From: CAZNVG01 sp964576475
Lineage (GTDB): Bacteria > Patescibacteriota > Saccharimonadia > Saccharimonadales > CAZNVG01
Assembly (NCBI GenBank): GCA_964576475.1
Contig: CAZNVG010000010.1
Span: 1 to 32,193, forward strand
Direction of reading: 5' to 3'
DNA length: 32,193 nt
A model generated the notes under the pieces. That model had not been told where the DNA came from. It was given only the letters and a program-made list of their open reading frames with translations, and made no database searches. Each line of letters starts with the position of its first letter. Position 1 is the first letter of the stretch. Below, piece after piece: positions 22,855 through 30,689 of the stretch. The translations under genes were made by a program, and so were the position numbers.

Positions 22855-23496
22855 ATGCGCGTAACTAAATTTGTACACTCTTGTTTGCTCGTAGAACACG
22901 ATGGAAAAACTGTTCTGATTGATCCAGGACAAATGAGCTGGGAATCAGGTCTTATCCAGCCGGGCACAATTCATCAGCTTGATGAAATCTTTATAACGCA
23001 CGAGCACTTCGATCATTGTCATATTCCGTTTGTCCAATTCTTGCTGGCGCAGTTTCCTAAAGTTAAAATCACCAGCACCGAGGTGGTAAAAAAGGCGTTA
23101 ACACAGGCGGGTATTTCACACGTTGAAACCGAGATGAGTCAGAATGCTCGGATTGAGTTTGTGACGCATGAGAGCATGGAGCCTTTGGCGCCACCCCCCG
23201 GACCGAATATGGTTGTAAATGCTTTTGGACTACTGACACATCCAGGGGATAGTCACCATATATCTGCCAGTGATGCTGTTCTCTGTGTGCCGCTGGCAGG
23301 ACCTTGGGGCGCCACGATTGATGCGGTTCGCATGGCCGATCATCTTGGCCCGCGAATCATCTTGCCGATTCATGATTGGATGTGGTCCGATCAGTGGCGA
23401 GCTAGTATGTATGATCGCTTTGAAGCGTACTTTACCGAAAAACGACAACAATTCGTCAAACTCCAGAATGGCGTGCCTGTAGATCTGAGCGTTTAG
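22855..23496 (+). CDS. Metallo-beta-lactamase-fold hydrolase (UlaG-like)
   Basis: The 213-residue cytoplasmic protein has the family HxHxDH-type site THEHFDHCH (His49, His51, Asp53, His54), an early VLIDPG strand and later His residues (DSHHIS at about 138-143; LPIHDW near 178) that could complete a two-metal centre. The short form without extra domains is closest to UlaG-like MBL hydrolases. Family members include L-ascorbate-6-phosphate lactonase and many uncharacterised phosphoesterase-type hydrolases, so the substrate is unknown. It stands alone with a leaderless promoter. Confidence 0.85.
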   Translation: MRVTKFVHSCLLVEHDGKTVLIDPGQMSWESGLIQPGTIHQLDEIFITHEHFDHCHIPFVQFLLAQFPKVKITSTEVVKKALTQAGISHVETEMSQNARIEFVTHESMEPLAPPPGPNMVVNAFGLLTHPGDSHHISASDAVLCVPLAGPWGATIDAVRMADHLGPRIILPIHDWMWSDQWRASMYDRFEAYFTEKRQQFVKLQNGVPVDLSV

Positions 23497-23514
23497 ATAT
23501 TTTGATAAATAATC

Positions 23515-23520
23515 TATCAT
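23515..23520 (+). promoter_or_regulatory. -10 element (TATCAT), leaderless
   Basis: TATCAT ends 8 nt before ATG 23529. The intervening AAGAAGTT contains no full Shine-Dalgarno. Confidence 0.4.
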
Positions 23521-23528
23521 AAGAAGTT

Positions 23529-25043
23529 ATGGAACAAGAGCCCGTCTTTGGCTATGAGAAAAATCTGCCCAAACCAGAACTGGGTCTTGATAAAGACGAT
23601 TCATCGAAGAAAAAAGAAAAGAAGAAAAAAACCGCTGATGTTGCTGGTAGGGTTGTTGGCTCAAAGTTAGAAGCAGCAACCGATACGCCCACACCTCCAA
23701 AAGTAAAGAGGGTTGGGGAAAGCTTGCTGCGTGTCGCAGCAGAAAAAGACGATATCGTTACCGAAGAACGAGATACGGATCAGCAGGTGGAGAAAAAACG
23801 CACTGAAACAGAGCCTATGATAGCCGATGTTGACGCGCGCGACTCTGTGAATGGAGAGGTTTCGCCAGTGTCGCCTGAGTTGCAAGACCAGCTGCCAGAG
23901 CTAGATTCCGAGGGGAAGCTCGAGGATGACGACGAAGTCGTCTTGTCCGCAGCTACTTCATCATCACAGCGACCCCAGAAGGGTGCTCCAAGGAGGTCGA
24001 CGACTGCATCTGCGTCAACTGGCAATACACCACCCCAGCGTCCGAATGTACCGTTGGTTACTCCAAATGTAGCGGGAAACAATGCTAACATTCCGCCCCC
24101 ACCTAATCGAAATCTGCCACCCCAAAACCCAAACCTTCCACCACCACCGCCGGGTAATTTTGGCGGCAACCTTCCACCGCCGCCTCCACCGCCGTTTGCG
24201 CGCGTGGGAAATGTTCCAAACATTCCGCCCCCACCTAATCGAAATCTGCCACCCCAAAACCCAAATGTCATAACGCCTGCCGACTTACATCGCGCTGAGA
24301 AGCGTGGCGTTCGCAAGGGCGTGCTTGCTGGTGGATTGGCTGGTTGGTGGTTGACCAGAAGGAGTCGTATGAAGAAAGCAGAAAAGTTGGAGTCGACACT
24401 AACAAGAGAAATTGATAGCCGCGATGAACGAATCCGCGCTCTAGAAGCGCAGCGTTTAAGGAAGGCATCGGAAATTGCTCCTAAGACAGTAACCGAACAA
24501 AGTGAAAGGCATATTCCATCCCGCGAGGCGTCTGAACCTGTGATGAGTAGAATTCTACCGGTTGAGTCTAGGATGACTGTCGAAAAAGCGCCCGACTCAG
24601 ACAAAGAGAAAACCCCTAGGTTAGAACACGCGGTAGAAAGCAGGCTGGCACGAAAGGCGATTTTGGAGTCTGCTACCAGCATCGAGCTTGATACGATTCA
24701 GAAAAAGACAAATAACACCGAACGAAAAGAATCTGTCATACAGACGCCGGAAATGGAAAAAAAATACACTGAAGATTCATTCGAAAAGCAAGACCGTACA
24801 CGAGACGACGGCGTGCAGACCAGTGGCGCCCACCCAGCCGCACAAGAACAGCAGAACGTTGGTCATGCAACTTCGAATTCTTCGCAGCCCGCCAACCCTA
24901 TCGCGCAGTCAGTAACTGCCGCCAGGAATCAAGCCCAAAAATCCGCTAAGCAGGCAGCGGTACGTGCAAGAATAGAGCTTGCTATCGGTCTCGGCATTGC
25001 ATTACTCGTAGTTATTATCGTATTGTTTCGTGCGCTCAAGTGA
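23529..25043 (+). CDS. Proline-rich, C-terminally anchored membrane protein
   Basis: The 504-residue protein is mostly low complexity. It has a Lys-rich stretch (KKKEKKKKT), an acidic region, a Pro/Asn-rich block (about 170-248) with two copies of NIPPPPNRNLPPQNPN, a basic patch (RGVRKGVLAGGLAGWW), charged helices (about 280-400) and a C-terminal membrane helix (about 481-502) followed by only two residues (LK). The tail-anchor topology puts most of it on the cytoplasmic side unless it is reversed by the basic segment before the helix. It has no enzyme motif. The repeated block is DNA-identical over 47 bp. A leaderless promoter supports ATG 23529. Confidence 0.72.
   Translation: MEQEPVFGYEKNLPKPELGLDKDDSSKKKEKKKKTADVAGRVVGSKLEAATDTPTPPKVKRVGESLLRVAAEKDDIVTEERDTDQQVEKKRTETEPMIADVDARDSVNGEVSPVSPELQDQLPELDSEGKLEDDDEVVLSAATSSSQRPQKGAPRRSTTASASTGNTPPQRPNVPLVTPNVAGNNANIPPPPNRNLPPQNPNLPPPPPGNFGGNLPPPPPPPFARVGNVPNIPPPPNRNLPPQNPNVITPADLHRAEKRGVRKGVLAGGLAGWWLTRRSRMKKAEKLESTLTREIDSRDERIRALEAQRLRKASEIAPKTVTEQSERHIPSREASEPVMSRILPVESRMTVEKAPDSDKEKTPRLEHAVESRLARKAILESATSIELDTIQKKTNNTERKESVIQTPEMEKKYTEDSFEKQDRTRDDGVQTSGAHPAAQEQQNVGHATSNSSQPANPIAQSVTAARNQAQKSAKQAAVRARIELAIGLGIALLVVIIVLFRALK
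24087..24133 (+). repeat. 47-bp direct repeat, copy 1, in the Pro-rich gene
   Basis: Identical, base for base, to 24219-24265, 132 bp away (a multiple of 3). It encodes the NIPPPPNRNLPPQNPN unit. Recombination between the copies would delete or add 44 residues in frame. Confidence 0.9.
24219..24265 (+). repeat. 47-bp direct repeat, copy 2, in the Pro-rich gene
   Basis: Exact copy of 24087-24133. Between the two lies a Gly/Pro-rich coding stretch (poly-Pro runs). Confidence 0.9.
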
Positions 25044-25054
25044 CATAGTTCGGG

Positions 25055-25060
25055 TATACT
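25055..25060 (+). promoter_or_regulatory. -10 element (TATACT) of the carboxypeptidase gene
   Basis: TATACT precedes a short leader with GTGGGGGT (25077-25084), 5 nt before ATG 25090. Confidence 0.45.
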
Positions 25061-25089
25061 ACAGATACGAACATAAGTGGGGGTAAAGG

Positions 25090-25602
25090 ATGGAGCTGAT
25101 CATAAGTTTGATGATTGCTTTAGCGCAGATCTTTGCACAGGGTCAAACGACAGCGCAAGATTATGCCCTCGCTCAGCATGAATCGGCGAAGGTGGCAGGT
25201 GTAAGCTCCCTGAATAGACCGATAGGAAATATTGTGACCGCACGGGGCGTGTTAGTCGACGGCAGCATAGCATCGAGCTATGAGTCTATGGTCGACGCAG
25301 CGAAAAAAGACGGCATCATACTCACAGGCACTGGATACCGTAGCACGGCAATCCAAATTGCCCTGCGGGAAAAGAACTGCGGTACAACTCCGTACGATAT
25401 TTATGAAAAGCCAGAAAAGGACTGCAGTCCGCCAACGGCGATACCGGGAAGTAGTATGCACGAGAAAGGGCTAGCCGTTGATTTTTGGTTTGCTTCCACA
25501 CGACAGACGCCAGTGTACGCGTGGCTGGCGAAGCATGCTGCCGAATTTGGATTCTTCAACCGCGACGATGAATCATGGCACTGGTCTACAAACGGTCAGT
25601 AG
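25090..25602 (+). CDS. D-alanyl-D-alanine carboxypeptidase (VanY type, peptidase M15B)
   Basis: The 170-residue exported enzyme has a short signal or anchor segment (about 1-17) and the M15 zinc site: SSMHEKGLAVDF (His124, Asp131) and ESWHW (catalytic Glu161, His164). The TGYRS block (81-85) is the usual substrate-side Arg. It removes the terminal D-Ala from peptidoglycan pentapeptides in the outer layer, leaving tetrapeptides. That would supply donors for the L,D-transpeptidase at 17.8 kb. A strong GTGGGGGT ribosome site is 5 nt ahead of the ATG. Confidence 0.9.
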   Translation: MELIISLMIALAQIFAQGQTTAQDYALAQHESAKVAGVSSLNRPIGNIVTARGVLVDGSIASSYESMVDAAKKDGIILTGTGYRSTAIQIALREKNCGTTPYDIYEKPEKDCSPPTAIPGSSMHEKGLAVDFWFASTRQTPVYAWLAKHAAEFGFFNRDDESWHWSTNGQ

Positions 25603-25603
25603 T

Positions 25604-26023
25604 TTATAAAGACTTAAGAAAAGTATCTATCGTAGCTTTGGCATCTTTGGTCGTTTCGTATACATACACTTGAGTATGCGGAGAGCCGTCGATCATAGCA
25701 GAGAGACGCTTTGTGTTATCGGCTCGAAACAGCGCAAGCACTGGAATTTTCCGTTCGTATCCGGCGTAAGCGATCTCATAACCTACACCTAGGCTAGGGT
25801 TTGAAACCTCGGCGACAATACAATCCGCTTCATCGATCCATCCTAGGTCTCGATCGTGGATGAACTCAGAAGGTTGTTTCTGTCCCTGATCGCTCAGATC
25901 CGCCAACCCCACATGTTTACAAAGTACAGTGTGTCCGAGTTCGGCTAGGTATTCGATAAGCTCGCTGTAGATTGCTTGATCATCCCTGCCGCCCCGAATT
26001 GAACCTGCGAAATATATTTTCAC
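25604..26023 (-). CDS. DNPH1/Rcl-like 2'-deoxynucleoside 5'-phosphate N-hydrolase
   Basis: The 139-residue protein fits the nucleoside 2-deoxyribosyltransferase superfamily and is closest to the DNPH1 branch: KIYFAGSIRGGRDD (2-15), a HDRDLGWIDEADCIVAEVSNPS stretch (56-77) and SLGVGYEIAYA with the likely catalytic Glu83. DNPH1 splits the N-glycosidic bond of damaged or surplus 5'-dNMPs, cleaning nucleotide pools. It overlaps the preceding MurC gene by 4 nt (start inside the MurC stop region), so the two form an operon. The link to cell wall synthesis, if any, is unknown. Confidence 0.85.
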   Translation of the reverse strand: MKIYFAGSIRGGRDDQAIYSELIEYLAELGHTVLCKHVGLADLSDQGQKQPSEFIHDRDLGWIDEADCIVAEVSNPSLGVGYEIAYAGYERKIPVLALFRADNTKRLSAMIDGSPHTQVYVYETTKDAKATIDTFLKSL

Positions 26024-27279
26024 GCGACTAAATTTTCTCTAGCCCATCCATCTATTGGGCCTGCACCCATGACGAGCACTAATGCGCCATCTTGCGCTTC
26101 TTTTTTCAATGTATCAGCGAGCTCGCTGCCAAGTTCGCACGCAACAGCGTTATTGGTGTCGAGCTTAGTGATGAGCTGCTCAGGAGAAAGTTCGGGCAGG
26201 CTGTCGTCTTCACGCGTTAGGTAGGTAGGCGCCCAGTAGACTTTGTTTGCCTGAGCAAAGCTGTCTTTGTACTCGTCAGCGATAGCGTGCTGGCGAGTGT
26301 TTTGGTGTGGCTGATAGAGAACGATAACGCGGTCGTTCAGCTCGTTAGCTAATTGTAATGTTGCACGAATTTCTGCCGGATGATGAGCGTAGTCGCTATA
26401 GGTGTTCTCAGAAATTTTCTCAAACCGTCGTGAAGTGCCTGGGAAACTGTTCATTATCTGAATTAGCTTCGCTATTGATTCTTCGGTAACCTCCGACACT
26501 ACTTGTATTGCTTGCCATGCATTCTCACGATTGTGTCTGCCCGCAAGTTTTATCGTGTCTATTTCGTTATCTCGCTCGTCGAGAATTATAAAGTTATCGA
26601 GATCGGCGCCGTTGAGTTTTGGTTCGTCGTCTTGCCAGCTATATACCCACTCACTTTGTTGCGTAAACTGCTGGAAGGCGGCTACATATTCATCTTTAGT
26701 AGGGTATGTGTCCGGGTGATCGTAGTCTACCATTGTGACAAGGCTGATGTATGGGTGGTAATGGAGGAAGTTTCTGTCATATTCGTCACATTCATACACA
26801 AAATATTCACTGCCTTTTTGGAATGCGCCCGGTGCCCCGAAGCTGATTGTAGTGCCGATGGAATAGCTAACCGGTAGTTCAAGCTGTTGAAATAGCCACA
26901 CAATCATAGCTGTTGTTGTGGTTTTTCCGTGGGTTCCTGCAACGGCTATCATTTTGAGTGATTCTACTTGGACGACTTCGTTTATGAATTCATCACGCTT
27001 GCTCGTGCGAATATTGTGAGCTCTTGCGAAGTTTAGTTCAGGATGGTCGTTTGGTATTGCAGAGCTGTAAACCAGCCAATCAATGGGCTCAATAAAGTGT
27101 TCCGCTTCTAAATGCTCTGATGAAACTTGAAGCTCAACATCAATACCACGCTCAATCAACATGCTTGTAATGTCCGTTTTTTCAGCATGGGTGCCAACGA
27201 CACTCATACCGGCATCTTGAGCTATCATAGCGAGTGGACCGATGCCGACCCCGCCAATTCCTGAGAAAAATACACGCAT
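26020..27279 (-). CDS. murC: UDP-N-acetylmuramate--L-alanine ligase (MurC)
   Basis: The 419-residue protein has the Mur ligase layout: an N-terminal Rossmann part (FSGIGGVGIGPLA at about 6-17), the ATP loop AGTHGKTTTT (114-123), the central domain with YECDEYDR and DYDHPDTYP, and the C-terminal DYAHHPAEI (296-304) typical of MurC. It adds L-Ala to UDP-MurNAc, the first step of the stem peptide, in the cytoplasm. The Mpl ligase is a related alternative but is usually longer. The start was moved from an upstream ATG to ATG 27279, since GGAGG (27289-27285) is 5 nt ahead and MRVFFSG directly begins the fold. A TATTAT -10 lies at 27296-27291. Confidence 0.92.
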   Translation of the reverse strand: MRVFFSGIGGVGIGPLAMIAQDAGMSVVGTHAEKTDITSMLIERGIDVELQVSSEHLEAEHFIEPIDWLVYSSAIPNDHPELNFARAHNIRTSKRDEFINEVVQVESLKMIAVAGTHGKTTTTAMIVWLFQQLELPVSYSIGTTISFGAPGAFQKGSEYFVYECDEYDRNFLHYHPYISLVTMVDYDHPDTYPTKDEYVAAFQQFTQQSEWVYSWQDDEPKLNGADLDNFIILDERDNEIDTIKLAGRHNRENAWQAIQVVSEVTEESIAKLIQIMNSFPGTSRRFEKISENTYSDYAHHPAEIRATLQLANELNDRVIVLYQPHQNTRQHAIADEYKDSFAQANKVYWAPTYLTREDDSLPELSPEQLITKLDTNNAVACELGSELADTLKKEAQDGALVLVMGAGPIDGWARENLVA

Positions 27280-27389
27280 AACTGCCTCCGATAATACCAT
27301 GTACACTCGCATATCAGTGGCGAATCGAAGTCAATGAGACACGTAACTTCATGAAAATACAAAAAACTTGATAAGATAAAGCATAAGCT

Positions 27390-29018
27390 ATGAGCAGAAT
27401 CAAATTACAGAAGTTCGTAAGTATGGCCACCGCAGGGATAGTAGTGGGGCTATTCATTATTTTGTTTTCTGCCACTCATTCTCAGGCAGTCGCTCAGGTC
27501 GCAATCACCAGCCCGACAAACGGGCAGGGCGTACCGGGAACTAACGTTACGATATCTGGAACCTCCAGTCCAAATGCTTCAATAGTGCTGTCCAACAATG
27601 GTATTTCGTTCGCGCAGACTATCGCAGATAGTAGTGGAAACTGGTCGATACTCGTTACGTCGCTCCCTGCCGGTAACGCTACCATCACCGCAAAAGCCAT
27701 AGTAAATACAGGATTCGGTTATTTTCCAACGACAAATGAAGACCAGTCAGTCTGGAAGGTCAACCAACTGCGCCTATCTGACAATGAGCTTAATACTACA
27801 AGCGGCTATCCTTACACACTTGATTCCCCTGCACTGGGACTTATGCTGTCGCCAGTTTCAACAAAGTCATATCTTGTCTATCCTTTTGATGAAAACGACG
27901 TACCGAGAAAGTTTGATACTGCTGCACCGGCATTACCAGTTGCCGCAGATCCGTATCCGGCTGGCGGAAGGCCAGGGTTTGGAGTGTTCTCGAACGACGA
28001 CACCAAGTACTACTCCCTTAATCAGCAATCTAACGAAGTAGTTATTGTAGACGTAGCTACGAATGCGGCAATCGGCGAAGTTTCCATCTCGGGCACTGAA
28101 GCCTCGACAGTTGGTACCAGGAATAATGGAGAGCTCTATATCGGGTCTATGGACAATGACCCTGATCCGAAAAATATCATCGACATAATTAGTACCGAAA
28201 CAGACAATATACGAAAAACCTTTGATAGCCCGTGCGGCACGACGGGCGCGGGTCTCATTTCGTTTTCGCAAGATGCCGCCTATCCGTATTATTTTGTGCC
28301 GTGCATACAAGCAGGAAAGATATATAAGATGAAACTATCAGATGATAGTGTCGTTGCTACCTGGGACGTGGGTGGACACCCGACCGGCATGGCGGTTTCG
28401 GCTGATAACAAGAAATTATTTACCTTCACCTCTCAGTTTGCTGATGTAGATGAGTCTGACACCCTTCGGGTTTACAGCACGGATAACGGTAGTCTGCTTT
28501 CATCGATCGCCCTCAGTGGTGCGGCCATTGGCTTTCTCTCAAGTCCTGATCTCAAGTCCATCTACGTTTCAACGCCTGGGGATATAGGAACCGGAGGCGG
28601 GATTGAAAATATTGATGTCGTCAATATGCTCGACAACTCAAAAGTGTCGATTGCTACGGACGGCAGTCCGTCTCTTTTCACAGCGAGTAGCCAAGAGTCT
28701 GTAAGTACCGCCGACGTCAACGTCTCCTTTGTCCTTGGAGTCGCAACAGCCAGTGCTACTCCAGCTTCTCAACTCGCCAAAACAGGCATCTTCGTCGCCC
28801 TTGCTTCACCCGTTGGTCTCCTCCTGATAGGTGGTGCACTCTTCACCTACTATGACTACCGTCGTCACAAACAACCTCTCCTTGCCGTAGACTCAGACGC
28901 CTCCTACTCCTACTTCCACCATCTCAAAGTCGTCTCTCTCCCCCTCGCGAAATACCGACTCTCCATAGGCGTTGACCGCCAAGTAGGGGACCGGTCTGAT
29001 AGGGTGCGAAGGTTTTAA
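27390..29018 (+). CDS. Surface protein 1 of tandem trio: Ig-like domain, YVTN propeller, LAKTG signal, long cytoplasmic tail
   Basis: The 542-residue protein has a signal peptide (about 1-33), one bacterial Ig-like domain (about 35-112; the N of NGQ and GNWS are conserved in all three), a YVTN-type beta-propeller (about 125-430: VVIVDVATNAAIGEV; SVVATWDVGGHPTGMAVSAD), LAKTG (462-466), a hydrophobic helix, a basic YRRHK stop and then about 50 more residues ending DRVRRF. The cysteine pair in its propeller (PCGTT... YYFVPC) recurs in the paralogs. The signal is of the LAXTG type used by class E sortases. It may be an adhesin or scaffold on the surface. The last part of the gene uses C-ending codons much more than the rest. 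Confidence 0.85.
   Translation: MSRIKLQKFVSMATAGIVVGLFIILFSATHSQAVAQVAITSPTNGQGVPGTNVTISGTSSPNASIVLSNNGISFAQTIADSSGNWSILVTSLPAGNATITAKAIVNTGFGYFPTTNEDQSVWKVNQLRLSDNELNTTSGYPYTLDSPALGLMLSPVSTKSYLVYPFDENDVPRKFDTAAPALPVAADPYPAGGRPGFGVFSNDDTKYYSLNQQSNEVVIVDVATNAAIGEVSISGTEASTVGTRNNGELYIGSMDNDPDPKNIIDIISTETDNIRKTFDSPCGTTGAGLISFSQDAAYPYYFVPCIQAGKIYKMKLSDDSVVATWDVGGHPTGMAVSADNKKLFTFTSQFADVDESDTLRVYSTDNGSLLSSIALSGAAIGFLSSPDLKSIYVSTPGDIGTGGGIENIDVVNMLDNSKVSIATDGSPSLFTASSQESVSTADVNVSFVLGVATASATPASQLAKTGIFVALASPVGLLLIGGALFTYYDYRRHKQPLLAVDSDASYSYFHHLKVVSLPLAKYRLSIGVDRQVGDRSDRVRRF
28706..28786 (+). repeat. 81-bp segment identical to part of surface gene 3
   Basis: Base-for-base identical to 32012-32092 in the third gene, covering the stretch just before and through LAKTG. 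Surface gene 2 differs clearly here (30372-30452). Confidence 0.9.
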
Positions 29019-29044
29019 ATATGCATGCAAGCGTAATCGTAATA

Positions 29045-29060
29045 ATGCTATAGTTAGCAT
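29045..29060 (+). promoter_or_regulatory. -10-like element within an inverted repeat, upstream of surface gene 2
   Basis: ATGCTA-TAGT-TAGCAT is a perfect 6-bp inverted repeat; TATAGT (29049-29054) inside it may be the -10. The site could be an operator that covers the promoter of gene 2. Confidence 0.4.
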
Positions 29061-29078
29061 AGTAATGAGTATTCACAC

Positions 29079-30689
29079 ATGAGAATAAATTCATCGCGAA
29101 TTGCGCAGTACGTGTTTGTTGTCTTCAGCGCAGCACTGTTAGTGCTCTGTATTCTGTTCCTGCCAGCACCTCGTGCACGAGCCGCCAATATAACTATTAG
29201 CAGTCCCGCAAACGGCCAGACTTTTACGGGTAATGACTTTACGATTTCAGGCGTTGCTGACACCGACGCCACGATAGCGATTATCAGTAATGGTCGAACA
29301 ATAGCCTCTACAAAATCCGACAATGCAGGAAACTGGTCAGTTAACTTAACTGGACTGCCAGATGGTGACAATACCATTACGGCACGATCAATAAAAAACA
29401 CGGGTTTCGGCTATTACATAAGTCCGAGTAATAACAACGCGAACGCAACGATTAATCAATTTCGATTCTCAGATAACGTTATCAATCCAAACTCCCCGTA
29501 CCCAATAACAGATGACAACTTACAGTTTGTTGCTATTCCTTCACCGGTTTCAGAAGTTATGTATATAACGGGAGGCTCACCAGTCCCCGCAAAGTTTGAT
29601 GCAGCAAATCCTGCGACACCAGTTCCAGTAACGGGCAATTATCCACTCGACCAAGACAGCTCACGAAATGTTGTTGCATTCTCAGAAGACGGCACAAAAC
29701 TGTATTCGCCAAATCTAAATACATCCAAAGTCTCGGTGATCGATGTTGCTACAAACGCTTGGGTTGAGGATATTGATGTCGGTGTGAACGTTATCGCAGC
29801 CATGAGAGGGGCTAATGGACTCATTTATGTGGGTACTGCCTCGGCGGAAGCATTGAAAGTGATCGACCCGGCAACTGACTCAGTTGTCAAAACCGTCTCC
29901 GCGCCATGTGCTCAGGATAACGACCCTGTGCCTACCATCATGCCGTCTGCCGATCCGGCATATCCATACTATTTTGCCAGTTGTGTACTGAGCAAAAAAC
30001 TGCATAAATACACCGTTGCTAACGATGAGTTGGTGGCGTCTTATGACGTCGAGCTTGGTGCCAGCACAGGTGCGTTTAACATCGACCACACATTGTTATA
30101 CCTGAACAAGTCGGCTGCTTTTGACAACAGTTCCGATAGCTCAAAGATAGAGGTAATAGATCCGTCAACTGGTCAGCATATTAAGACATTGACTACAACG
30201 CATGGCGTTCTGGCATTCTTCCAAAGTCCAGACTTCCGTCATTTATACGCTGCAACTCCAGGCCCAGGTTTTGATCAAACGGGCTATGACATCATCGATA
30301 CATTTAATGATGAGATTGAGCATATAGCAACTAGTTCCCCTGTATTTGCAATTACATCAAGCACAACTGCCGCCACACTCTCTAACGTCAACGTCGCCGT
30401 CGTCCTCGGTGTTAAGTCGGCCACAGCCACCACCGCGGGCACGCTTGCCAAGACAGGTGTCTTTGTCGCGTTAGCGACACCAGTTGGCCTGTTCTTGGTC
30501 GCCGCCACCCTCTACACCTACCTAGACTACCGTAAACACAAAACACCACTCACAGAAGCAAGTAGTGATGTCAACTACTCCTACTTCCACCATCTCAAAG
30601 TCGTCTCTCTTCCTCTTGCGAAGTACCGACTCTCCATTGGTGTTGACCGCCAAGTAGGCGATCGGTCCGATAGGGTGCGAAGGTTTTAG
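29079..30689 (+). CDS. Surface protein 2 of tandem trio: Ig-like domain, YVTN propeller, LAKTG signal, conserved tail
   Basis: The 536-residue paralog has the same order as gene 1: signal peptide (about 1-34, ending ARAAN), Ig-like domain (about 36-113), propeller (about 120-425), LAKTG (456-460), membrane helix and a 76-residue end after LAKTG. Its propeller has blades such as VSVIDVATNAWVEDIDVGV and VIDPATDSVVKTV and the same cysteine pair (SAPC...YYFASC). The last 37 residues are identical to those of gene 1. There are 60 bp between the two genes. The next paralog begins at the base after its stop, so genes 2 and 3 are likely one transcript. Confidence 0.85.
   Translation: MRINSSRIAQYVFVVFSAALLVLCILFLPAPRARAANITISSPANGQTFTGNDFTISGVADTDATIAIISNGRTIASTKSDNAGNWSVNLTGLPDGDNTITARSIKNTGFGYYISPSNNNANATINQFRFSDNVINPNSPYPITDDNLQFVAIPSPVSEVMYITGGSPVPAKFDAANPATPVPVTGNYPLDQDSSRNVVAFSEDGTKLYSPNLNTSKVSVIDVATNAWVEDIDVGVNVIAAMRGANGLIYVGTASAEALKVIDPATDSVVKTVSAPCAQDNDPVPTIMPSADPAYPYYFASCVLSKKLHKYTVANDELVASYDVELGASTGAFNIDHTLLYLNKSAAFDNSSDSSKIEVIDPSTGQHIKTLTTTHGVLAFFQSPDFRHLYAATPGPGFDQTGYDIIDTFNDEIEHIATSSPVFAITSSTTAATLSNVNVAVVLGVKSATATTAGTLAKTGVFVALATPVGLFLVAATLYTYLDYRKHKTPLTEASSDVNYSYFHHLKVVSLPLAKYRLSIGVDRQVGDRSDRVRRF
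30453..30558 (+). repeat. 106-bp segment identical to the 3' part of surface gene 3
   Basis: Identical to 32088-32193 (to the window end), covering the membrane helix and start of the tail. Gene 1 is clearly different here (28782-28887). Confidence 0.9.

Noticed and set aside
23780..24682. Long open frame of 300 codons on the minus strand, Gly-rich
   Set aside because: It is antisense to the Pro-rich repeats of the real gene; Pro codons read backwards give Gly runs. No ribosome site or promoter supports it.
26503..26877. Plus-strand frame of 124 codons inside murC
   Set aside because: The minus strand has the conserved MurC domains here, so the plus frame is a shadow.
29065..29082. Five-codon ORF (MSIHT) overlapping the start of surface gene 2
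   Set aside because: Too short to judge; the ATGA overlap could be chance.
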